In this document: positions 1 through 9,200 of the stretch, piece after piece
How the letters are laid out: each line of letters starts with the position of its first letter
Position numbering within the stretch: the stretch's first letter is position 1
Origin: Nemertoderma westbladi
Lineage: Eukaryota; Xenacoelomorpha; Nemertodermatida; Nemertodermatidae
Direction of reading: 5' to 3'
Assembly: GCA_032718475.1 (NCBI GenBank)
Contig: JAUCBJ010008482.1
Span: 19,175 to 83,174 of the forward strand
Length of the DNA: 64,000 nt
The notes under the pieces: generated by a model
What the model was told of the DNA's origin: nothing
The model's database searches: none
Seen by the model: only the letters and a program-made list of their open reading frames with translations
Translations under genes and position numbers: made by a program

Positions 1-21
1 ACAAGTCACTCCACTGTCCGT

Positions 22-1364
22 TAGGGTGGTCCTTATTTTGAAAGGTTGGAATTTAGCATCTCTGACCCCCTCAAATGTTTCCATTTCGTCAAAAAATACG
101 ACATGCGAAATTTTAAGCATGTACATCAAATATTAGAGGTAGCTCATACACACTGAAGTTGAGTGCCTGCTCACCGATTGATCGCGCGCGAAGAATTTAA
201 TAGAGTTTGCTGTTATGAAGGCTTCTGTTGGTCATACAGAGTTAATTTTAGGCTTATTTGAACCGCAATCATCGATTTAGTGGGTGTAGATACCTTCAAA
301 ACAAGAGCTTAGCTAGTAGTTCTTGAGATATCACACAAAAGCTTAAGCCTGGCACACAACTCATCAATCGATCATTCAATTGATTACGCCAAGGGCATAT
401 TGAAATATTGGCATTAACATTTTGTAGGTCTACCTCCCTGCATCTTATTACAGTTAATCTCGATTTTAGCATTGTATAACAATTCAAAGCTATGTTTAGT
501 AAAAAAAAATTCATCACAGCCCCATGGGAAATGCTTGCACAAGCATCACTAATTTGTGTCTAAGCGCCATTTGGTACGATATCAATAATTGGCCACAAAA
601 CTTAACTTTTGGTTAATTATATCTAGGAACTGTTCGTTTAATTTTATTTTGACTGATTTTAAGTGCAGAACCCAAAAATCGCATCTGATTTGTATTTTAA
701 AATGATATGGTGCATGATATACAACAATACTATACTGTACTTCAAAGCATTTTAAGATAAGGATTGATAGATGCAGAGATATGTGAATCCGGCGACCAAA
801 AGGGTTCTAATATATATGGGAAGAAGCTTTGCACATATGTAATATACATAATTAGGCAATGCTGATTCCAAATCTAATTTCAGATTTGCCCTACCACATC
901 AAGTTTTTTCACAATTGCCACTTTGAGTTCAAAAACTTATTGCAAACGACTGTGATGAGTGGCGTAGATTCAAATGAGAATCAAATATGCTCAAAATCAA
1001 TCCAAAACATTGAATGGAGCTTTGTTTAAATGAATTATATATTTTTAAACAATGCTGATTCCAAATCTGCTTTCATATTTGCTATACTGCCATAGGATAT
1101 CAAGTTTTTTTTACAATTACCAATTTAAGTTCAAATTACTTATCGCAAACAATTATTATGAGTGAAAGTAGATTCAATAAGAATAAAATACACCCCCAAA
1201 TCAATCTACAACATATGCTATGGTAAATCTGATAGCAGATTCACCATATAGATTTGTGCTCAAATTTTACTCAAGGTGTTTTTTTATCAGAAGAAAGGAC
1301 TTGGGGGGGTCAGAGGAGAATTTCCACAACTTTTAAATTTTACATTGAAATAAGGACCACCCTA
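22..1364. mobile_element. hAT-like non-autonomous DNA transposon (MITE-type)
   Basis: The ends form terminal inverted repeats: tagggtggtccttattt at 22-38 and its reverse complement at 1348-1364. Similarity continues inward to the tctgacccccc-type stretch at about 60-75 and its complement at about 1300-1317. The element is flanked by an exact 8-bp direct repeat, ctgtccgt, at 14-21 and 1365-1372. An 8-bp target duplication with short GGTGG-type termini is the signature of the hAT superfamily. No transposase reading frame is present in the 1.34 kb, so it must be mobilised in trans if at all. The body contains a diverged internal duplication (about 858-1018 and 1051-1214). Superfamily assignment is inference from duplication length and terminal bases. 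Confidence 0.8.
858..1214. repeat. Internal diverged direct duplication in the hAT-like element
   Basis: Two copies of about 160 bp, starting tgctgattccaaatct at about 858 and 1051, can be followed side by side through a run of T, a caatt-rich stretch and a gattcaa segment. They differ by many substitutions and small indels, so the duplication is old. No coding potential is seen. Confidence 0.65.
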
Positions 1365-1372
1365 CTGTCCGT

Positions 1373-2007
1373 CCCAAAGGCTTGGATCCACTTGAGGTTC
1401 TTTCTATAGGAGAGTTGGGCTACTTTTGCAATTGCGACTAGCTACTGTAAACATACTTTAGCAGTAACATTCACCTATAAACACACAAATTCCACACAAC
1501 TGTCACCAATTGTACACATACAGGCCATTTGTCCGTTAGTCAGTGCCTTCCAGAATGTCACGTTATTACTGTGTATCCTTGGATACTAACAGTGTGCTAT
1601 GTATTCTCTATGCTATGCAATGGGACAAGCTTTCTATTGTTCTTTTAACTTGCTTCTAATTCTAGCGTGGGTGTTGCTATGGTGACATTATGGAATGCTA
1701 GTGGTAGAATTAGGGTAATTCTCATGCATACAGATCTGGAATGCTATTTAATAGTAATTCTTTAATTGTCAATATCCTCTTTATGCATGATTTTATTAAT
1801 TTCATCGGCTATTGACTATATGTTGGAGATTCTCGCACTCTAATACACTCAATAGGATGAATCTCCGCTCCCTTGATCTATTAATTAATGGAATTTTGGG
1901 AATGTTATAAATTGTATAAAATGACAATTTATTAAATTCATTTAAAATATGAATTTAAATTTATTCCCGTGAATTTTATTATTTGACGTTAAAATTGACA
2001 CAATTTT
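1373..2007. other. Non-coding stretch, nothing recognised
   Basis: AT-rich DNA between the hAT-like element and the tandem repeat block. It has no long reading frame, no repeat family recognised and no RNA gene seen. Confidence 0.5.
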
Positions 2008-2275
2008 ATTCCAGAGCATGTCTGGGAACTGATGATCCTGAATTCTATAAAAATTGTCTTTTAAGAGTATCGGTAAGTGCTGCGATATCTTAATTGACTA
2101 GAAATTTTAAAGGATCTGAATTTTACAGATTTTAATAAATATTAAATTAATATTTAAGATGGGCACCGATTTATTCCAGAACTTGTCTGGGGACGTTAAC
2201 CACTGATTCTAGAATTTGTCTTTCAAGTATATCGGTAGGTGCCGCGATATCTTAATCGACTAGAATTACAGATGG
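2008..2275. repeat. Two-copy tandem repeat, unit about 162 bp
   Basis: Each copy starts with ttattccag (2008 and 2170). It then carries a tgtctggg segment, an attgtctttyaag segment, a tatcggtagtgc-like segment and gatatcttaatygactaga. The copies differ by substitutions and indels. The block lies downstream of the pol stop of the minus-strand BEL/Pao element, where its 3' untranslated region or LTR would be expected, but I could not match it to anything upstream of gag. Confidence 0.6.
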
Positions 2276-2806
2276 TCAAAAGGTTTAACAGATTTATTTG
2301 CGTTTTACGCTACTGTTATAGGGACATCACGCTACTATATGTATTATTTAATATAAGGTAGAAGAGCAATATCGCACGAAGCAATGTCAGTGTGAAGAGG
2401 CAAGTCGTTTCCAAGGTCTACCCAGAGCTTGGTTTAGCCGAGACACGAGGATCTGAACTTTGCATTCCTAATACTCTGCCTACCAATAATACTTGAGTAT
2501 AGTAGTGGCTTTATTGTACTTTAATAAGTACGGACATTTGATCTTACTGTAGTCACGTATTTATAATATGATACAGACAGTAAGGAAAGAGAAAAATTAT
2601 TTTTCGCCGTCATACTAAATATATATTATATATGTAATTACGTAATAAACACTAATATATTGCACTAATCTACCAAATAATCTAAAATAACCTTCTACTA
2701 AATAAAATTGAATAAAAACGATTATAATAAAGTACATAATAAAGTTCGCATATAAAATATAATAAAATAGATAAAACAATATAGTCATACACCCACTCCA
2801 GACGTA
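2276..2806. other. Presumed 3' untranslated/LTR side of the BEL/Pao element
   Basis: This AT-rich sequence lies just downstream of the minus-strand pol stop. A BEL/Pao 3' LTR should begin near here. I compared it by eye with 10.9-14.2 kb and found no repeated block, so the LTR is not delimited. Confidence 0.3.
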
Positions 2807-5800
2807 TCACGTTGGGGAGTCCCTAGATGTTTGAGGAATTAGGGAGGTGGTCGTGGGAAGAGTGTCTTGCCTTCCATAGTTTCCGGAGAGTTCTCTGTCT
2901 CTTTCCAGTAAACATAAACGACCAACTGGGCGGTTGAGTTGTTGCGTCTCAAAGATTATGCCTGGCTTCTTGAAGTTACGCCGCATGACGACGAGTTCTA
3001 CCGAGCGTACTAAACCATCATCCGAGATGTGAGTCTCGATGATACGACCTGTCTGCCACCGTTTATGTGGGAGGTCTGAATCTACAATAAGCACCATATC
3101 TCCGGTGCTGACGTTTTCTTGCTGCGCAAACCACTTAGTTCGAAGTTGTAGCGTGGGCAGATAATGTTTCTCGAAATGGTCAGCGAAACGACGGGATAGC
3201 AACTGCATAAGTTGCCAAGTTCGACGGCAGTATTCGTCTCCGTCGGCAATCTCCGATCGTGGGAGCATGGCTACAGGTTTCTTCAGTAGGAAGTGCGCGG
3301 GTGTTAGCGCTTCCAGGGAATCGGGACTCGATGAGACTGGCATAAGCGGTCTCTCGTTGAGATAGGCAGCTATTTCTTCCATTAATGTCCGCAAAAGTTC
3401 GTCGGTGAGATACGCGCGGCATGGCACTATAAAGTGAAATGCGGTCTTGACACTTCTAATTAATCTCTCCCAACTTCCTCCCCACCAAGGGGCGTCGGCG
3501 GCGTTGAAGGTCCAGCTAGATGCTGTTATCCTTAGCTGATCGTCCACCTGTCTTTGGTTCCAGTCCTTCACGTAAGCCTGGATTTCGTTGTTGGCACCAA
3601 TGAAGTTCGTTCCCTTATCCGATCTCATGGTATTACTCGTCCCGAAGCGAGAGATCTGTCGGCGTAAACTTAAGACGAAGCTGTTGGTAGATAGATCGTT
3701 CACCATATCGAGATGGATGGCTCTACAAGTCATGCATACGAAGATGACACACCATCTCTTGACTATAGTCCTAGCACGATATACTTCAATAGGGCCAAAT
3801 AAATCTACACCAGTATTAGTAAAAGGTGGTTCATAGAAGCTTACTCGTTCCCTAGGTAATTCTGCCTCTCGCTGTGTTAAAGGCCTACTGAATGCTTTCC
3901 TACAGGGTATGCAGTTCCTAAGAACTTGGTTCAGAGCTCTACGGGGTTTATCAAAATAATAGCGAGTTCGAATTTCGCTAAGAACTCGTTCTCTACCAGC
4001 ATGATAAAGTTTACTGTGAACATCTACAATCATCTTGATTTGTACTTCAAGATTTCTAATGAGTATGGGGAATTTAGTGTCAAAGGATAATGGCGCATTG
4101 GTGAGCCTTCCTCCAACACGTATTAACCCATCTATCATTGTGCTAGAGAAGCGATCCCTTAAGCGCATCTGCGGATTTCTCAACAACAGGAAATACTTAT
4201 CGGAATCCTCATAGCATTGCAGGAGTCTCAGTATCTGCTTATTGGTTTCTTCATGCTCCTGGTAACTAATTTTCTCCTTGAGAAACCGGTCAGATGTCTT
4301 ATATTTGGGTAAATTTTTAATAACATGAACTTGCGCAGATGTCAATGGAGCGGTATCACTAATGGTCTTCGTCCTGGAGTAGTGATGATGAAAATATCTC
4401 CTTAAATATGTGACGGCTTTACAGAGCCGATTCCAGGAACTGTAGTGATGCATTGTTCTCTGCAGCAGGGGTGAGATTCCTTGCGAGACGTCTGGTATTC
4501 CAGATTTCCAATCTCTATCTCTAATTTCCACAACAGACTTATTTGTGGCGAGGGATTGTGGATCCGAAGCATCATTTCTGGAAGTATGTAATACAGATAG
4601 ATCGATCGTCGGTTTAAATAACTTCGATTTACTCGCCCGGGTTTTAGGTTTGACTGTCTCCGCTCCCTTGGCTTGTCTAATTTCCGCCGTAGTAAGGTGA
4701 GGAGGCCATTCATCCTCTTCCTTGCTCAGGAAGTCGGGCCCACCCAACCAGTCTGGAGTATCTATCAGTTCCTGTGGAGTTGCTCCCCGGGAGGCGATAT
4801 CGGCTGGATTAATCGTACCAGGGCAATGTCTCGATTGATCTATCTTTGTGCGACTAAGAATAATAGCTACCCTGTTAGTAACAAAAACGCTGAACTGACA
4901 GACTTCATTGGTTAGATACTCCAACACGAGTAAAGCGTCGATCCAATAAACCGTTTTCTCCAGTGGATAGTCGATTTGTTCTGTTACGTTCCGGCCGATG
5001 GCTGTAGCGTATAAAGCCGCCTTTAACTCCGCTCGAGGAACCTTTAACTTGTTGTTAATCAATGCCTTAGAGGTAACCAAGGCGACTTTGATTCCATCCG
5101 GAGTTTCGACTCGCAGATATGCTACTATACCTATTCCCATGTCGCTGGCGTCTCCAAACACATGTAGTTGATAGGAATACGTAGGAAGAACATGACCAAA
5201 ATATGCATGGGAAATTATAAAGTTCTCGATGGCCAGTAGAGAATCTTCCCATTTCATCCATTTCTTCAACAGTTCTCCCTTAAGCGGATCGTCCCATGAG
5301 TGGTTTTCAAGCCACATTTGTTGTACTAAACTCCGAGCAATCAATATAACTGGGCTAATAAATCCCAATGGGTCAAAATAAGTGCTCAGGATACTTAAAC
5401 AAATCCGTTTGGTCTGAACTGGATTATCTCGCTGTTTTAGCTGAAAAAACAGGATATCCTTTTCAGTGTCCCACTTCAAGCCAAGCGTCTTGGTTTCTGG
5501 AAGATCATCCTTTATTAAGTCTAGGTCTTTCGCTCCTCGGTCTTCTACCGGTATCGCTTCCAGAAACTCACGGGAGTTGCTGGTGAATTTCGTCAGTCGA
5601 AATCCACCTCTTTTCAAACACTCTACCGTTCCTTTCGCGACATCAATGGCTTCTTCTACTGATGGAAGGGACCTTAAATTGTCGTCCATGTATATATTAC
5701 GCTTGATGTTGTCTATCACCTCTTTTGAGAAGGCGTCTCGGTCGTCATTCGCAGTGGTCCGCACCACGGAGCAGGCGTTGGAAGGGCTTGATATGATCCC

Positions 5801-6262
5801 AAAAGCCTGGATGGTCATCCAGTACTCTACCGGTTTCTGGTTGAGATCTCCTTCAGGCCACCACAGAAATCTCAGGCTGTCTCTATCTCTATCCAGCGCC
5901 TTGACTTGTAAGAACATTCCTTCTATATCGGAGGCGAACGCGATGGAATATTGTCTTAATCTTAAAAGTATTCCCAACAAAGATTGGAGTAAGTTGGGTC
6001 CTGGTAACAACTCGGAATTGAGGGATTGGCCCATATATAGAGCGGAGCCATCGAATACGACTCGTACTTCATGGGGTTTACCGGGTTTGGGAACGTAATG
6101 ATGTGTTAAGTAATACGTTCTCTCAGTCACTGGTGTTCCTTCCAGTACTCGCTCCGCGTATCCCTTTGTAATAAATTTCTTCAACTGAGTTTGGTACATT
6201 TCTTTAGCTGAAGCATTAGCCGTAAGGCGTCGATGTAATTGAGCGATTCTTTTCTCTGCCAA
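2807..6262 (-). CDS. BEL/Pao Pol: reverse transcriptase, RNase H, integrase
   Basis: The frame translates to 1151 residues from a TTG codon at 6262. In the same frame it is open back to about 6286 and overlaps the gag-protease frame there, so it is read as a continuation and not from its own start. Domains in order: reverse transcriptase with the catalytic YMDD at about residue 190; RNase H beginning at FGDASDMG (about 367) and ending with NPADIASRG; a zinc-binding H-H-C-C stretch with HAGRERV (about 752) and CIPCRK; integrase core with D in DLFGP (about 817), D in SDKGTNF (about 880) and E in WWGGSWERLI (about 930); and a C-terminal DUF5641-like domain with WFAQQENVSTGDMVLIVD. It copies element RNA into DNA and inserts it. 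One RNase H motif reads WIDALLVLEYL where WTDS is usual, keeping the aspartate. Confidence 0.95.
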   Translation of the reverse strand: MAEKRIAQLHRRLTANASAKEMYQTQLKKFITKGYAERVLEGTPVTERTYYLTHHYVPKPGKPHEVRVVFDGSALYMGQSLNSELLPGPNLLQSLLGILLRLRQYSIAFASDIEGMFLQVKALDRDRDSLRFLWWPEGDLNQKPVEYWMTIQAFGIISSPSNACSVVRTTANDDRDAFSKEVIDNIKRNIYMDDNLRSLPSVEEAIDVAKGTVECLKRGGFRLTKFTSNSREFLEAIPVEDRGAKDLDLIKDDLPETKTLGLKWDTEKDILFFQLKQRDNPVQTKRICLSILSTYFDPLGFISPVILIARSLVQQMWLENHSWDDPLKGELLKKWMKWEDSLLAIENFIISHAYFGHVLPTYSYQLHVFGDASDMGIGIVAYLRVETPDGIKVALVTSKALINNKLKVPRAELKAALYATAIGRNVTEQIDYPLEKTVYWIDALLVLEYLTNEVCQFSVFVTNRVAIILSRTKIDQSRHCPGTINPADIASRGATPQELIDTPDWLGGPDFLSKEEDEWPPHLTTAEIRQAKGAETVKPKTRASKSKLFKPTIDLSVLHTSRNDASDPQSLATNKSVVEIRDRDWKSGIPDVSQGISPLLQRTMHHYSSWNRLCKAVTYLRRYFHHHYSRTKTISDTAPLTSAQVHVIKNLPKYKTSDRFLKEKISYQEHEETNKQILRLLQCYEDSDKYFLLLRNPQMRLRDRFSSTMIDGLIRVGGRLTNAPLSFDTKFPILIRNLEVQIKMIVDVHSKLYHAGRERVLSEIRTRYYFDKPRRALNQVLRNCIPCRKAFSRPLTQREAELPRERVSFYEPPFTNTGVDLFGPIEVYRARTIVKRWCVIFVCMTCRAIHLDMVNDLSTNSFVLSLRRQISRFGTSNTMRSDKGTNFIGANNEIQAYVKDWNQRQVDDQLRITASSWTFNAADAPWWGGSWERLIRSVKTAFHFIVPCRAYLTDELLRTLMEEIAAYLNERPLMPVSSSPDSLEALTPAHFLLKKPVAMLPRSEIADGDEYCRRTWQLMQLLSRRFADHFEKHYLPTLQLRTKWFAQQENVSTGDMVLIVDSDLPHKRWQTGRIIETHISDDGLVRSVELVVMRRNFKKPGIIFETQQLNRPVGRLCLLERDRELSGNYGRQDTLPTTTSLIPQTSRDSPT

Positions 6263-6269
6263 GGGTCTG

Positions 6270-9200
6270 TTATTTATAAATCGATTTCATATCGATTTCA
6301 AGGCCGATTTCATATCTACCTTGGTCCTTTAAAAAACGTGTAGTTGTTTCCTGGATTTGCTTGGCTCTTTCTTCTTCTATCGATAGGGCCTTATCGTATG
6401 AATTGGGCTCTACCAGTTCTTGAGTAAAGAATCGTACGGCTAGTTCGTCCCGAGTTCTAGCGTTGTAGCGCTCTATCTCATCATTTAGTTCGTCATTGTA
6501 ATCAATGGGTCCCGATGGGCGAATCAGTTGACATAGGTTCACCTGGTTTTTCCACGTTTTGTTTTCTGTAAGTAGGTCGATTGTGTTCTCTTCATCGAAG
6601 AGTTGGTAGATGTCGTCATTATCTGAGGAGTATAGTGTTCCCTCAGTTAGTTCTTCCACCTCACTGCTCTCCACTTCCCAATCGTTTACTTGGTATATTC
6701 GTTCTTGTGGCATTCTCTCTTCGAGAGTTCTGCGGGAAGGGCCAGTAAAGTACCAACCTACTCTAGTTCTTACCGCATAGGTTTGCAGTGGCTGCGGTTG
6801 AGCAGGCCGTTTCTCCAATGTCTCGAGCGCCTCATGCGCGTTTTGGCCGATGAGTATTTGCACTCCAGGATAATCTGTCTGGAATCGAGGTATCTTAAGA
6901 TGTTGAATGCTCTCATCCTCGTCCCAATTATAAAGGTCTGCTTGGGTAGTAGCGAAGTTCTTTATAGCCACCATTTTTACCGACCTTATACCTTGTGCTC
7001 CTAATTTATCCTGGGGGGTGGACAACACACCTACATAGTAATCTGCCGTTAGGGTAGATTTCCAAACCTGCATAATTCCTGACATATTCAATTTAGTCCG
7101 GAATTTGGGTTGTCCAGCAAAGATATCTTCGGCTAGTTCTTGATCGATGAATGTTCCTGTGCTGCCGGAGTCAAGGAGGGCGTTCACTATGTAACTTTTG
7201 CTAGGACCATGAACTCTTACCTGCACTACAGGAAATTCTCTGATTCCTACGTTGGAAGTTGGAGCTTTCCAAGATGGTTGTCTGGCAAAAGTAGTTGGGG
7301 GGAACTCATTGTCGGTGTCCTTTTCATAAGTAAGTGCTCGATACACCGCGGTATTGATTAGGTAACAGGATTCGTTGGTGTCGGAGAATTCGTCAGTATA
7401 GAATCCTTCCATCTCAGACTCTTGATCAGTGTCGTTTACATCACTGAATTGGACATGTAGTTCGGGCTCACTTACCTTACTCGGGTTGTTTCGTTCGAAC
7501 TCACTGTGTAACAAGATGTGATGTTTCGCGTCACACTTTGCACACTTTACGTCGGAGTAACAGGTTCGCCGTTGGTGTCCTGATCTGAGGCAATTATAGC
7601 ATAACCGCTTATCCCACACGACTGCACGTCTGTCTACAAGGGATTTCTTTAGAAATTCGGCACACGCACTCAAACGGTGGGTCCCGTCGCACACCGCACA
7701 GTTAGGTTTTATGTTACTCACTTTACCTTGGGTAACTTGATGCACTCTCGTTCTTTCTTCAGGCTTTCTTCGGTGCATTCTGTTAGGAGACTGAGGAGGG
7801 GTCTTGGCAACCTGTTCTCTCCTATCGATGTTTCGAGCCTTGTATTTACTTACGTCTTTTGAGGTTTTGTCAACGTAGTAAGATCTATCAGTGTCTTTCC
7901 CGCTGTCCTCTTCTTGAGAAGCTTGGCTTTCGCCGTCGTCAGTGTAACACACTGGTGTTACTCTTCTCCTAGAAGCGGGTTTCTCACTTACCTTATTTTC
8001 CGATGTTTTCTCTCTGGACTGCTTGATGAGTTGTAGTTTTACTTCACCATCTAAGAAGGACATGAGATCAGCCATGGTAGGGCTTCGTCGTTGTTGTTCA
8101 TTCATGTACAAAACTTTCTTGTCCCAGCGTGTACATACTCCACCCTTTGGTAAAGTAGAGACTACGGCTCCAATAACCATGGAACTCTGATATTCATGAG
8201 ACTTACCTAACCAGTCCAATTGTCTACAGATCTCCTGAATCTCATCGGAAAACTCTATAATCCCGCTACTAAGGAAGTTTCGGGGGGCTACTAATTTTGC
8301 ATACAAATACTTAGCTATGTTATCCTTGTTACCGTACCTGATGTTTAATGTATCCCAAACTTGTCTTAATCCTTCTGGATGTCCAATAAACTTTAACGCC
8401 ATTAACTTGGGAGGTCCTTCCAAACACTTGATGAGGAATCTAAGCTTCTCGCCGTTAGATAGTACAGAGTTCTGTATGCTATCTTTGTAATATTCATTGA
8501 AAGGTAACCATTTCATCTCATCTCCATTGAATTTGACGATCTCTCCCACTTTAACCGCTTGGCGGGCTTCTGTTCTAGCCATCTGATGCGTAAAGCTTTC
8601 TTGGGCCATCGTGTTATTTAATATCGAATTATCGGTATATAAATTTCCCGGATTATTATCAGGTCTATAGGGAATATCATTAACAACAGGTTTATAATCA
8701 CCCTTAATAGGGTTTGCTATAGGAGTTTCTACTTCACTAGCAGTATCCACACCTTGCGCATGTGATACTTCAGACCTAACAGGTTGACACAATGTTACTG
8801 GGGGTATTGGTATACCCTTTTGTATATTGACTAATTTGTCACGTTCTAGCGCGATACTTTGCTGCACTTCTTGTAATTCTGCCCTACCTTCCCTTACTGT
8901 TCCCTTAAGTTGGTGGACAGTCTCCTGCATCTGTCCGAGCAGGAGGTTCATCCCCCGCCGTCCCTCCTCTACCCACTCGACAGCCGAAGCGGGAGTCGCC
9001 AACATTGTAGCGGGCTGACGCTGGACGACGGGAGACAAATCTTTGATTTCTCTCTCTGTTTCCAGGACAGGGATATTCTCATGGACTGTTCTACCGGGTA
9101 CAGGCAGTGTAGTACTGTGTAAAGGGAATTTAGAGTTAAGCTCTGGAAGTACAGGGGTCTCTAGCACAGGAGTGACTTTGGGAACGACAGGCCTAATTAT

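Noticed and set aside
296-517. 73-codon minus-strand frame
   Set aside because: It lies within the non-coding hAT-like element and has no recognisable transposase similarity.
5466-6098. 210-codon plus-strand frame
   Set aside because: It lies entirely antisense to the reverse transcriptase of the BEL/Pao pol and has no domain.
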